From the NCBI RefSeq assembly GCF_000247815.1, contig NC_021673.1, positions 46,115,506 to 46,179,505 on the forward strand: a stretch of 64,000 nucleotides of DNA, written 5' to 3'. The stretch is from Ficedula albicollis (Eukaryota; Chordata; Aves; Passeriformes; Muscicapidae). The first letter of the stretch is position 1. Every line of letters starts with the position of its first letter. A program made the position numbers and the translations under genes. The notes below the pieces were generated by a model, which was given only the letters and a program-made list of their open reading frames with translations, had not been told where the DNA came from and made no database searches. Shown here piece after piece: positions 37,330-49,814 of this stretch.

Positions 37330-40300
37330 GTGAGAAAGCTTTGTTTTGTTTGTGTCTTCTAACATCTCTGATGTAGTAAGAGATGCCTTAACGTGATATT
37401 GAGGGTTTCCACACTTCCCAATCAACACTCTCAAACTCAAAATGTTTCCCTGGAAATATTAGTCCTGAAAAACTATACCTTGTGGCCACAATCAATAATC
37501 ACTGCAGAAGATTAATTTAAAATCACAGTTAACATGTGGAGCAGACTGGCTCCCTTGTTTGGCCCTGTGATGAAAATTTGGTTTTAGCAGTAAAGAAGGA
37601 CAGAAGACAAAGATAAGGTGTATGAACTTTCTATTCTTATGTACTCACATATATTAAGAAATTTGGAAGGAAGTTTTCTGACCATAGTGGTCTTCAAAAA
37701 TCTTTCTAACCTCTCAATTTAAAAAATAATCAAAACCCTTAATTCATTGTAGATTTTGTACAGTAAGTAGATATTTTCTCACATTGCTGCTAGTGACTGT
37801 TGCTTATCATTTTTCTCGGCGGAAAGAGGCTTCATGTTCTATTTGAATCTCAGCTTATGAGGATCACATATTAAAAAATATTTTCCTTGTATTCCCTGAG
37901 CAAATATATGCTTATTTTATATTTTAAACTACCTGCTATTTTTAGTATGTCATACATAATTTTCTCAGTCATAAAATAAGAATCACTTTTTTTGAGTTAG
38001 AAGTTGATGCTTAATTTAACAAGACACTTCTCCTCTCAATTTTTTCTCCTTGCTCTTAATTTTGTCCTATGAATTTTAATCATCTTTTAATTATCATGAT
38101 TTTATTTAGTAATAACATCATTAGAGAAAAAGTGTTTTTCCATTTGTGTAATGTCATCGGTCTGTGCCCATTGTAGATCAGAAACCCGTGTGGATTTTAA
38201 GACGTAAATATTTCAATTTCCAACTTAGCCTATAATATTTCACCTCCTGGAGAATCACTTCCTTTCTCATGATTATAGGCCATTTGTCTCTAGAAATAAG
38301 GCATTAAAAGTTAATAGGCATAACATCTGTAACTATACTATGGATTACAGTGGATTGCATTTGTAAAATGTAATATTCAGAATTGCCTAGCACAATCAAA
38401 AAGACTGACTTTATTTCTCTGTGTTATACTTTGGAGAGTGTCAGTAGAATAATAGCTCTCAGCCTGTAAGATAATTTCACTTTCTTTTTCTAAAGGAATG
38501 CTCATAAATGAAGATATTGATGTTAAAGGTCAAGGCAGAAAGTCTTAATCTTGAACTGAAGAGTAATTCCTTGATATCACAGATTATCATGGTATACTTG
38601 TCAAACATCCATCAAACAGCCAGGAAAAAATTAGCGGTTTTTTCCCGGCAGTTTTGGTTGTAATGAGTGGTTAGGGCTTGCTTTTGGGCCAAAGATTTTT
38701 TGAAGGTCGAGGCTGATGACTGCCACAGATAGTTGGGCACTGATGGCTCTTTTCTTCCCACACTGTAACTTGTGTCCCAGATTTTACTGGCCTGTGAAGG
38801 CCTTTTGTTGGGCTTTTCAGGGCGTTATCAAAACTGTACAATAAACTCCCATAGGGTGGGGAGATGAGTGAGACAGGTTTGTGGTTTGCTTTTGTTTTCA
38901 CCCAGCTTGGATTCGGTCAGGTTACTCTGAAAGGATGAGTTAATCAGTGCAAAGTAAAACTTATCTTCTCCCCTGCTCCCCTTAACTCCCTGCATAAAAA
39001 GAGGGATATCAGCTGTGACTCAGTGCATGATATAATGCTTTGACACTGGAGCTAAAAATGAGTGCACCACAAGTCATCAAGGATGTGGTCAATACTGCCA
39101 GGATTGCTAGTGATGGAAAGGTGTTCTTGCTCTACTTCTTGATCTGTTCATGTCATTGTTCTCTGTTGAATTGCATGTCACCCCCTCCCATACTCTTTAA
39201 AAGAGCCTAATGATGACATTGTAGTGGCAGGAAAAAAGAAAACGCTAATGGCTGAGTACAATTGGCAGAAAAACATAGTGCTAGTGAGAGAGAACTTAAC
39301 TATTTTAAGAGCATCAAAAATAAAAGCCATAATGTTCATGCAAAGGAACGGATGTGAAAATGTCATAGGCTGCTGAGATGCATAGAAACACTTAACACTC
39401 ACCTGCTCTTAGCAGCTTGTGTACTTAATATTGCTTCGGTTTAATCATCCTGTTGTCCTTCTACTACTTGTGCAAGAATGCAAATACAGCACCTTCCAGT
39501 GTAGCATGTTTGAGTTAAACACGTCGATGTTGTCAACATCAACAGGGAAAGGAAAGAGAGGTAGCAGAAAGAAAGGGGAGTTGCTAACAGTTTATCTTTA
39601 AACCACTGAAACATAATCTTCTCATAACAGGAATACTTTCCATCTGACAAACAGAAATAACAGTAAAGAAGTTTTACAAGGTATTTTTTATATTCAGGGC
39701 AAACACTTGCCTACACACAAATTTTTAGCATTTCATTGGTTTTACGACTCGACCACAAAAAACTCAGAGAAATCAAGCGTGTTCTTTTGACTGTGTCTCC
39801 TTAACATGTTGGTGACCATGGATATTGATTATCATAAAAAGGATAAATGCTTGTTTTCCTCATTCCTTTAGATGCTTAGTCTCAAATTCAGTAAAAGAAA
39901 AAAAAAAATCTTAACTAGTGAAACATTCATACTTGGTCTGCTGCATGGTTTTGATTTGGGAGTGATGGTGTTAATTCAAAAGTAGGGTAGCACAGTTGAA
40001 ATTTGAATGCATCCCAGAGTTTCGAGAAGAATGGTTGCACTTAGCTTTCCTGTGCTGGATATTTGTACCAGAGATTGCTTTCTACACCTACCACATCCAT
40101 ATTAGTACTCTGACTTGCTTGACAAGACAGAGCCTGTGTCATGGCATGATAGTTGTCTCTGTGAGTCACTTAGAGGTGTAAACAGTGACCTTTCCTGCAA
40201 GGTCAGGCCATGGATTTTAAATCCGCATACCAGGATGATCTTGATGTGTGTATGTCTGTGAATTTCAGGTGATTTTTTATATGATCCTGTAAATCCTAAG

Positions 40301-40549
40301 TTTGACATGGGTGGTCAGGAAAGAGAGATGTTTGTGAAGCACTAAAACCTTGTGACACATTTTCTTTTTTATTATTATTTTTTAAATTTCTTTTTGGTTT
40401 TTCCCATTACAAATGTTAAATAATTATATCTAGAGTACCTCACAATATTTGCAAACTGACCATTTTGAACATGAGTTGCTTTAACAGCATTTGACAGTTG
40501 CTCAAAGGGAGGGTAAAATATACAGAAAATCAGTATCCAGTTTTTTACA

Positions 40550-40795
40550 AATCACATTTCTGCACCTGTGGAGGTTTAGACTGGACATTAGGAAGCATTT
40601 CTTCATTTTGAGATGCTCAAACACTGGCTTCCTAGAGAGGTGGTCAGTGCCCAAACTGTCAGTGTTTAAGAGGCATTTGGAAGATATCCTTAACAACATG
40701 CTTTAACTTTTGGTCAGCCCTGAACTAGTAAGGTAGCTGGACTAGGTGATCATTCATCATCTTCCAAATAAAAAGAATATTCCATTCCATTCCAA
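40550..40795 (+). mobile_element. CR1 LINE 3' fragment, sense
   Basis: Blocks GGAGGTTTAGACTGGACATT, AGGAAGCATTTCTTCATTTT, TCCTAGAGAGGTGGTCAGTG, GTGTTTAAGAGGCATTTGG and CTGGACTAGGTGATCATTCA follow the CR1 3' untranslated order. It ends in a short ATTCCATTCCATTCC repeat in place of the usual terminal octamers. Confidence 0.9.
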
Positions 40796-42723
40796 CTGAA
40801 CTTCTTTGCCCCTTTCCATTACCTCTTGAGAAGCCAGGGTATTTTTCACTCAAAATCTTGATTTCACACATATTTCTATCACAGACCACTTTACCTGGAA
40901 AACAGAAAAATTATTTTATAGTAATTGGTCTGCAAAAAATGCCAATATGGATTCTCATATTGTGGTATAAAAATAGCTTTTTCTAATTTAGTTTATTCCT
41001 TTTTTTTTAAATTAATCATAAACTACAAAGAAAAATAAAAATTTAAGAAACAATGAATACAAATGTGAGGCTACAGTTCTTGAAATGGAGAACATACATC
41101 AGTGAATAAGATGAAGAATATGTAGTGTCTGGCCTTCATCCTTTTTTGTTCACCACTTCCAGAATATAAGAACTAGGTATTTGTGGAAATAAATAATAAA
41201 AGAAAGTAGCATTGATTTCTCTGTTCTTTTCTATAAAATCATTGATCTTTTTTTTAACCTAATTGGCACTTGTGAAAATAAATGGAAAAAAACAGTAGGC
41301 TATTCATGGGGTTTAAGTATTTGTTCTCAGTAAGAGTCCCAGGCCTGCTTGTTTGGGGCTGTGTTGGCTGTCCTAATAACAAGCTAAAGATTGAGTGCTG
41401 TAGCACACTGTATTTGCTTTGTTCTTCTTCCCTTTAATCTCTCATTCTAATTATTTCTTGTAATTCAGATGAGTAATAGTGCAAAAGATGCCTTAATGTA
41501 TTGATACACAACAATTGAGTATGTACTGCTAAAAATGTAGCTTTTCAGTAAAAGTCTTATCTAACATAAGAATAGACAGCTGATTAAAGAAAAGAGATAA
41601 TGAAAAAGATAAAGAAAGTTCCCATTTAACTCATAAGAAATTGTGGGAATCAAAAGAACATTATTTCTCCTGTGTCCTGTCCATAGACATTTTTAATCAG
41701 TTATACTGTCCTGTACCACAGAATTTACTGTATAGAATCCAAAGACTATCCATTTCCTCAGTACTGATCCGCAGATACTTTGTGAGACAGGTGAGCCCCT
41801 AGTTCACATACATAAGTATTTAAGGAATGAATTAAATTTTGGTTTAAAATTTTTCACACCTTCTTTGAGGCAAAGCAACACTAAAGGTATTACACATATA
41901 TTCAGTTACAGTATTTTTATTGGCTTCAACAAACTTTGGCTCAGTCTCCAAGCTGTATAGTTTGGTTGTTGAGCTTGGTGCTTGAAGGTACATCAGGTAA
42001 AATTTTATTCCTTCATCAGAGAAGTTGTCCTGAAGCTTAAAGCTAAGTGAAAATCATAAGAGTCAGGGCAGTTAGTTACAAATGACAAGTAAGGAATACT
42101 GACGAAAAGGTTTTCAGTTATTTTTTAAAAATCGATAGAACTGCATGCATTGCCTTGGTATCTGATATAATTTATTCCATATCTAAAAAATAGGTAAATT
42201 GAAACTTAGGAAGAAAAGTATACAAGTGTTTGCACACTTTTAGCTCAATCTTTGTTTATTTGGGGCGATCACTGAATTCACAGTAAGCATTTTAGTAAAA
42301 TGCTATCCTTACAGGGCTGCTGAAGATTCCTTTCCCATGTTTGCATCCACAATGAAATGGCTTCTGTGGATACAGACATAGATGTTTGCACATCTCTTTG
42401 CCAGTATCCAAAAAGGAAAGTTGTGTTTTAAAACTTCTTTAAAACACTTTTGCAAAACTTTAAGCTTTATGTAGCTTACTTAGAGTTTAAAGCTGGATAT
42501 TGGTGTGCTCCTCTGGGATAAGATTTGGACCATTCCTCCAGTAGAATTGTGTTGCAGAAGAATTGCATGTGTGTGTTACTTTGCATGCTGTAGTGGTGTG
42601 GGTATGTGAGAAATGGGAGGAGAAAAAGATAAATAAATTCCAATTCCATTACATGGTTCTTGTGTCTGCAGCAGAGAGCCATGGATGTGGTTTCAGCATG
42701 GCTAAAGCAGAGGTTAGTGAAAG

Positions 42724-42923
42724 GTGGTTTATGTCTTACTCCTCTGTGCTAATTTAATGCTGTTGTTTTCTCTGTCTGTTCTTGTAACAAAATAGAAGTA
42801 CTCTGCTGTCTCTCTCTGCAACAGTGGTTTGTATCTTACTCCTCTGTGCTAATTTAATGCTGTTGTTTTCTCTGTCTGTTCTTGTAACAAAATAGAAGTA
42901 CTCTGCTGTCTCTCTCTGCAACA
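42724..42923. repeat. 100-bp tandem duplication including the W8 acceptor
   Basis: Copy 1 (42724 to 42823) and copy 2 (42824 to 42923) differ at only about two positions (ATGTC against GTATC). Each copy holds a branch-point-like GTGCTAAT, the pyrimidine tract TTGTTTTCTCTGTCTGTTC, the AG, and the first 28 bases of exon W8. The true exon continues only after copy 2. Confidence 0.97.
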
Positions 42924-43090
42924 TATCTACAGAAGTCCTGAAAGTCATCAATGCCACTGAAGAACTAATAGCAGAATCCACTGATCCCTGTGATTTCCCA
43001 GATGATGCTCAGGACAGGGGAAGAGGAACCCTCCCACTGGGCACAGATCCTGTCAGACTCGATGAGCAGCTCACTACACTGGAAGAAAAT
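42896..43090 (+). CDS. MYRIP: MYRIP coding exon W8
   Basis: A 195-nt, 65-codon exon, phase 0 at both ends, encoding KYSAVSLCNISTEVLKVINA, TEELIAEST and, at its end, GTDPVRLDEQLTTLEEN. The start is chosen because human MYRIP reads KYSA-SLCNISTEVLKV at this junction and because it keeps phase with W7. It opens the conserved C-terminal region, which is reported to bind actin. The acceptor lies in the second copy of a 100-bp duplication; the donor is GTAAGA. Confidence 0.96.
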
Positions 43091-46000
43091 GTAAGAAGAT
43101 GAATCAGTGTGTGAAACAGTCACATTGTGTGAGTGAGTGAGTGAGTGAGTGAGTGAGTGAGTGAGTGAGTGAGTGCACCTATTTGTGTGCACCAACTTGA
43201 AAGGGAAAGCATGTGGACAGCATCAGTGGATGATCAAAGTTAATTTGGGATTTTTAAACAAATACACAAATAGAAAAAGAAATAGTATTTCAACAGTGCT
43301 TAACTTTGTCAGTGGGGATTTTTTATATGTACTTTAAAATATTGAGAGGAGAAGGAGTTGGATGCTTTGGTGTTTACAACTAAATTTAGAAATTCTGTCT
43401 AAAAAGGTCACTTATGCCCTCCACACCTCTATGGCAGTATGGCTATGCCACGCCTGGCTAAAACCACACATCTCCCAGTTTCAGCACAACCTCACCACTC
43501 CAAGGACAGGTGGGGCAAGCATGTCCCCAGTTACACAAAGAAGTGGAGAAGCTCTTCCTTCCCCCCTACATCCCCAGCTCACCATGCTGTGCACCCAGGG
43601 AGCTGGAGCTGCCTTCTGCACCGTTGGAAAGAGCAGGCTGGAGAATCTGAATTGAACAAACATTTGTTTGGCCACATCCAAATCATCCATCCTTTTTCAT
43701 GAATACCTGTCACCTGCAGGGGAAAGTACAATGCCTAATCATAGAAAGAAGTCACTGCTCATTGGAAATTTTTGTGAATCCACTTAATGGATTCTCTTCT
43801 TCCCACATTTAAGTGATTTCATTTCAGTGGTTTTTCCCTTCATTAGAAGCTCTTAAAGATCCCATAAGAATCTGCACTGTCCCATTATATCATCCTGATC
43901 AATTTAAGAAAACAAATCCTGGTTTTCTTTAGCCAGAGAAAATTTCAGACAGAATCTCTTCTTAGAGGATAAAATCAGTTTTTTCTACAGAAACTCATTT
44001 CCACAGCAGCCGCAGGCTAAGAGCTGAGTAGAAGATAGTCTATTGGCACTAAAAGCAGTCCTAGCAGTGGACTCTCTGTCACAAAATAGTAAAGTATCCT
44101 ACAGGTCCAAACACCGCACAATTCATCTGGTAGGAGAGTGAATAAAAATCCAAGTCCAGGCTGGACCACATCTTCAGAAGAAGTAAGAAATTCTGTAGGA
44201 CAGAGAGCAATTTGGGGAAATCTTCTCATGCATTTTTTTTTCTGTGGAGAACTGTGTTGTAAACTATCTAAGGTGCATGGTGTTTTTTTCTCCAATTGCA
44301 CTTGGATAATCCCTCCTAGCAATGTGGAGCTTTGGCGTCTGTGATGCTGTGGCCTCTAATCATTAATTTGGGCCAAGCATTTGTCACTGAGAAGACACTG
44401 GGCACAGAGGCAAAGCATTTCTTGCTTTGACTTTGCCCTCACTGCATCATCTCTGTTTTAGCTTCTCCCAGTTCCCTGCAGAATTCACAAGGTATCCAGC
44501 TCAGCCTTGCTGTGTCCCCACAGTATATTTTTCTCTGTACCGCACAGGAAGGACATGAAGTAGGTGTCAAAAACTTCACAGTTTGAAGATTTCACCATTA
44601 CACTCCATGGCAAAGAGTCTTTAGAAATCACTGATCACTTTTCCCACTGCAGCTGGGGCCATAACTACATGAACCGCATCCTCTTTGCAGCAACTTCTGC
44701 AAGAGGATCTGGGTGTTTATAAACAGTTTGTTCATTTTTGCTCTGTCTAGCCTTTTGAAGACTGTGCATGCAACAGCGTGGAGAATGTAGGGCCATCTGT
44801 ACCAGCAAAAGGTTGGGGTTTTGTGGAAGTTGTGCATACCTAAATGACAGTAAAATAAGTCTCCACAATCTAAATGTGAATGTATGAATAAGGCATCATT
44901 TAGAGGAGACTTGCAAGGACACCATTGCTGTTTGAAAGTGTAAGAATTGTCCAGGTAAAGAGAACATTCTTTAGAAAAATATTTTATTTTCAGCTGGAAA
45001 GTGTTCATTAACATTTCACAAATGTAGGGACTGATTGAGTTACAGAAACACTGACGACCTTTCTTTCCCACATTTTTCTATCAGCCCCATTTTCTTTAGA
45101 TTTTTTTCCCCCTCTTGAAAAGGACATTTTACTGTGCAGAGATTTTTGCCACAACACTTAAATGCATATTTTCTTTTTCTAAAGATGCTCCTGTTCAAAA
45201 CGCTCTATTTCTTCTTTCTCTAAGCTTTTAGATGTGACAGGGAAATCTAAAAAAATCACCTTTTTATCTGAATTAGCTGTAGTATGTCATACTTAAAAGA
45301 TGTATCATTTGAATGAACGGTAAGAATAATTAAACTCCACAAAAACATGAGCATTTTTATTTAAATCATCATGTTAACTTCATGGACGACCTGTCTTCCC
45401 AGGTACTTCAGCAAAGATGGTGCATCAGATCACATTTTTTTGGGGGTATGTTTTTCAAACATTTCATGCCTGCAGTTAGAAACTGTTCTTACAAGATGCA
45501 ATTTGTACAGATGTAGTGATTTTGTTTTTTCGCAAAGTCACATGCCTGAAAAAAACCTATCTACAACTGACACAAAGAAAAAAGAAAATTATTTAAAGCA
45601 ATTAAGAAACAATAATGAATAGAAAAATAATAAAAAATAAACAAATTTCAATCCAGTCATTCTCCACCATTTTGATCCATAAAGTCACAGCATTGCCATA
45701 AATTATTTGAATATCTCTCATATCAAAGGACTGAATGATCCAGGAATTTTGGGCAGATATAATGACTGGAATGGAAGATGTATGAAATGAAGGTATTGGC
45801 TCAAGGATCTGCTTCAGATCCTGTTTGCTTTCCTCTTGAACCTTGAAGTCAGCCACACCATGTTTAATTCACGCTGGGTTTGTAACAACATGGTATTTAC
45901 TGCTATTGCAATGGGGAAAATCAGAATATATATTTCATTTCCACTGAGCTGTTACCAGCCTCGTGGGAAAAAGTCTTTTGGCTAAGGAGTAAATGGGCAA

Positions 46001-46865
46001 GAAGTGCAGTATTTTCATATGGTTCTGCACAATTTTAAGCACAGACATAAAAACTATTGCTTGAAAATTACCCTTTTCTATAAACCAGTGACCTTAGGAG
46101 GTTTGTGAAATAAAAGAAACAATAAAATATGATCCAGCACTAATTACTGCTCTGAGGGGCTGAATGGGAAATGACACCTTTAGCTGTAGTTATAGATACC
46201 AGAGGTGGGCCAAAATAGTAAAGGTTGCTCATTTTTAGGGAAAAACTCTGAATTATAAAGTCAGTAATTTTCTCCTGTGTGGCCCAAATAAGCCTATTGA
46301 TCCTCCACACATTCACTCAAAGGCCCAGGAGGTGGGAAGGTTTTGCCCACTGTATATTTGGGTGAGAGCAGGATGGGATGAACAATCGTTATACATATAA
46401 GCACATTTACTTCATAGGAAGTTAATAACTATTTGTTGTTGAACAGTTATTCATGAAGTTTTTCCTGCCAGAAGGCATCAAGTGGGTTTAAAGAAACACA
46501 GGTTTATATGAGGCGTGATCGTTGACTTCCCTTTGTAGACTTAGGGTGTTACGCAATTGAATACCAATAATAAAAAAGCAAACTTTTCAACTTTTGTCTT
46601 TGCTGATCAATCTGGAACAAATCTGGTTTGGAATACCATTGTAGCACCTATGAAATCTGTAATGCAGCCACCTCTTTCATCCCTTCTCTTTGTGGATGTA
46701 TGTTTTTCAGATTATTTCCCCATGACTTTCCTCTGCCAGGTAATCTCCCTGTGGTGGGCTAGCAAGCAGGGAAGCTTGCAGGTATGATGGAAAATGCAGT
46801 CTGCTCAAACCTGCATGCCCACAAACCATGAATCCCTGACACCTGTCCCTGCCTTGGCCCTGCAG
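43091..46865 (+). other. MYRIP: MYRIP intron with GAGT microsatellite
   Basis: Intron between W8 and W9. A (GAGT)n array begins 41 bp after the donor. The rest, including open frames at 43362 to 43702 and 44628 to 45071, shows no recognisable coding or repeat element. Confidence 0.8.
43131..43175. repeat. (GAGT)11 microsatellite
   Basis: Eleven uninterrupted GAGT units. Each boundary spells GTGAGT, the strong 5' splice-site consensus. On the - strand it is translated as a Thr-His-Ser-Leu repeat, which is not a real protein. Confidence 0.98.
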
Positions 46866-47027
46866 GTGTACCTGACAGCCAGCACGGTGTATGGGCTGGA
46901 GGGACAGCTGACCAACCTGGAAGACGCTGCACGCAAGATCAACAGTGTTACTGAGGAATCCGAGCTGGCCGATCTGGAGGATCAGGTGGCCACAGCAGCT
47001 GCCCAGGTCCACCATGCAGAGCTTCAG
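46866..47027 (+). CDS. MYRIP: MYRIP coding exon W9
   Basis: A 162-nt, 54-codon exon encoding VYLTASTVYGLEGQLTNLED, AARKINSVTEES and ELADLEDQVATAAAQVHHAE then LQ. This is almost identical to human MYRIP; the heptad pattern (LTNLEDAA, LADLEDQVA) predicts a coiled coil. Phase 0 to 0, acceptor GCCCTGCAG, donor GTGAGG. It is the best-conserved exon in the window. Confidence 0.98.
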
Positions 47028-48685
47028 GTGAGGACAGCAGCTCCTCCCCATCTGCAGGTTTCACACTGCTTTGCCTAACATCCACCTCATTGTGCACACC
47101 TTGAATATTCTTTTGTTCTGCTGTAGTCTGATGATCTAAGGATGCTGACTGCATTACACAAGCTGAGCAGAGCATAATGGAGCTCTATAAGTCAGCCCAG
47201 CCAGATGTACTGCATCTCTTTGCTTCTTCCCTCAGCTTGGTTTTGGACATGGCACTGCAGCAGCCTCTTGCTGCAGTACTAATGCTGGGCTGCTCCTAGC
47301 TGCCAGGCAGCTCCCATGCTGCGCTCTGTGTCGTGTGCGTGGCCCTGGTCAGAGAGCAAATAGAGTCTAAGACAGTTTATCTAATCAGCAACTTGTCAAG
47401 CACTTTCCAAAAGATGCCACTCTTGGCAGCTTTCTACCAGCAAAGGCCAACAGCAGCCAGAGGCTGAGCCAAGGACAGAGCCTAGGGCTTGCATGCCTAC
47501 CATGGGATTTAGGTGCTAAGCAGAACACATCCCAGCCAAAGGCATCATTCTTGTGCTGTGATCTAGCACCACTCTAGCAGGGCTCCAGAAAGTCCGGAGC
47601 TCAGAACACGTTGTGATCTGGTGCCAAAAGCTGAACAAGATAATGCTGCCAGATCTCAAGGGGCTGACATTGCTTGCAGTTCACTGCCCAGTCTGTACCC
47701 AGCAAGATGCCCTGACCTGACTGTGTCAGGGTTTAGTGGGAAGCACCTTGTGATTTTACTCAGTGGCAGCATGCTCAACTCAGGACTGAGCAAAGATCTG
47801 AGAGGCTGACATGTCTCTGATGACAGAAGTGCATTGCTGTACTACTTGGCAAACTGGCAGTGGTGTTTTCTTGGCTTTGGTCATTATTTTAGGGTAAATC
47901 TGTTAATGGAGGTGAGAGGGAGGAGGAGAGAGGCCTAAGCTATGCAAGGAGGCAAGTGGAAGATCTTATGTAGAGTGAAGCCAACTGTGGCTTCAGGTGT
48001 CATTGTGAATCAGCTGTTGGGATTATATTTCTGACTTCTCTGAATCTTTTTTCTCTTTTGTCAACACTTGTCTCCATTACTCTCAATATCAGACCAATTT
48101 CCCCTGGCAATTTGTTTTCCATTCAGTATTTTTATATAATGTGTGCCTGCATTTATGAATGCTTGTGTTTAATGCACATATACATTTCAACTATAAATAT
48201 TTAAGATAAAATGTTTAGATTTTGTGACAGAGGATGTATTTTGCATGTGTATGAAATTAATTTAGAGTTAGAAAATGTGTTCCACAAAGTCATTCTTTGA
48301 ATGTAGCCTTTTAAAAGCACAGCTTGAATTAATTTGGGGTTATACAGCTAAAGGTAATTGGGAGATAGCAGATGCAGGTTTTTCTCTCCTCCTTTCTTTT
48401 TTCCCTCAAAAGGAGTAAAATGCCTCTTCTTTGGAGCTACGAGGTAGGTTGGATTGTTATTTTACTCCATCTTTACTAACAAGTTAAGCCCCTTTTAATG
48501 TCAGGATTAAAGAATGCAGGAAAGTGTCAGAATTTCTGGAGAGGTTAGCCATCTGTTTATATTTTCTTATTAAAGAGAATTTTACTGGGGAAGGGTTATA
48601 TTTCAGTAGTGGCATCCACAGTAATTTTAAAACTTCTTTTCCCCCCTCCCCATCTGTCTGTCTCTCTCTTTTATTTTCTTTGAAG
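47028..48685 (+). other. MYRIP: MYRIP intron
   Basis: Intron between W9 and W10. The first part, to about 47.8 kb, is less AT-rich. No repeat, RNA gene or further exon is recognised. Confidence 0.8.
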
Positions 48686-48790
48686 ATTTCAGATATTGAG
48701 AGCAGAATATCAGCTCTCACTGTTGCAGGCTTGAACGTGGCTCCCTGTGTTCGCCTGACAAGGAAACGGGATCAAAAGCAAACAAACCAG
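48686..48790 (+). CDS. MYRIP: MYRIP coding exon W10
   Basis: A 105-nt, 35-codon exon, phase 0 to 0, encoding ISDIESRISALTVAGLNVAP, CVRLTRKRDQKQTNQ. Human MYRIP differs only by conservative changes (ALTIAGLNIAP, RFTRRRDQKQ). The same motif is shared with melanophilin family members, but the flanking exons identify MYRIP. The acceptor TTTCTTTGAAG follows a long CT-rich tract; donor GTGCCA. Confidence 0.97.
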
Positions 48791-48885
48791 GTGCCAGAAC
48801 ATTATGTAGTATTCAAAAATACATTGGGGAAATCTTGCCTTTTTCTCTATAATGAAGTTGAGTAATGCATATGTGTTGTTTACAG

Positions 48886-48946
48886 ATGCATACAATAGAC
48901 ACATCAAGACAGCAGAGGAGAAAACTTCCAGCTCCACCAATAAAAG
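48886..48946 (+). CDS. MYRIP: MYRIP coding exon W11
   Basis: A 61-nt exon encoding MHTIDTSRQQRRKLPAPPIK plus one base of a Gly codon. Human has QTIDTSRQQRRKLPAPPVK. It contains a proline motif KLPAPP. Acceptor TTGTTTACAG, donor GTGCGC; the upstream intron is only 95 bp, the shortest of the gene. Its opening ATG is an internal Met, not a start. Confidence 0.96.
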
Positions 48947-49814
48947 GTGCGCCTAAAGTGTTATGTAAATGAGAGAGAGGGAGGGAGAGACTCCTTGTAA
49001 GATTCAATATAATGTACAGGTCAGCAAAGTAGGGAAAAATTAAGTTATGAAATGAACAGAGAAAACCTAATAGACTGTCCCATCCTACTAATTTTCCATG
49101 TATTTGCATTGTATAAAATCAACGGAGAAAACCTAATAGACTGTCCCATCCTCCTAATTTTCCATGTATTTGCATTGTATAAAATACCCCTTTGTCACAT
49201 TTAAAAGGACCATCACTTTCTCTTCTGTGAGAGTTGTGACAGTGACAAGTAAACAAGAACAGAGGCAGAAGGCTGGGAAAAGCAAATGAGGAATGCTGAA
49301 TACTTGCCCTGCAAGAGGAGTGCTGCTGCTGCAGTGTGGGTGGGCACCACACAGCATGGCTGCCACCCTCCACAATCCACCACTTCCTTAAAGTCGATAT
49401 TTGCTGATTTCATGTATGAAATGGCTCAGCAATGCTCCTGGTATGTCAGAGAATGGCTGTGAAATGTCTTTATGAAACTAAGTGGGTTTTTTCTTTCATG
49501 TTTTTTGAAGATTTTTGGTTGTTTTTTTTTGTTTGTTTGTTTGGTTTTTGTTTTTTTTAACTTTGTAGTGCATTATCTCTGAAAATTCTAGGGCTTGGTT
49601 CACTATTCTTTTGTAATTCCACTGATTGATATGGCCCCAGACTTCAGTTTATTTGGAGTACCACACCCTGCTGTTTTAATTTAAATTGAATCCAGCTTTC
49701 CTCATACATTTTAGGGAAAGTTTTATCTCTCTAGAAGCTGTGACTCATCAGAAATATTTTTATATCTGCTTCAATCTCTTATGTGAAAAATCTCCCCTTT
49801 TGTATTTTTCCCAG
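48947..49814 (+). other. MYRIP: MYRIP intron
   Basis: Intron between W11 and W12. It contains a 66-bp tandem duplication (49058 to 49189) and a T/G-rich low-complexity tract at about 49500 to 49560. Open frames on the - strand here arise from the duplication. Confidence 0.85.
49058..49189. repeat. Two-copy tandem duplication, 66 bp
   Basis: The unit beginning GAGAAAACCTAATAGACTGT occurs in 49058 to 49123 and 49124 to 49189. The copies differ at a few bases (CATCCTACTAA against CATCCTCCTAA). Confidence 0.94.

Larger units (their letters stand above)
29482..42895 (+). other. MYRIP: MYRIP intron, 13.4 kb
   Basis: Intron between W7 and W8, the longest seen. It contains two CR1 fragments (30940 to 31520 and 40550 to 40795), a 62-bp-period duplication (34061 to 34164), a candidate 63-nt cassette exon (37267 to 37329) and, at its 3' end, a 100-bp duplication that copies the W8 acceptor. 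The rest is AT-rich without recognisable genes. Confidence 0.8.

Noticed and set aside
42965..43195. - strand frame with a Thr-His-Ser-Leu repeat
   Set aside because: It is the translation of the GAGT microsatellite and the antisense of exon W8.
44628..45071. 147-codon - strand open frame in a MYRIP intron
   Set aside because: No recognisable similarity, domain or splice context.
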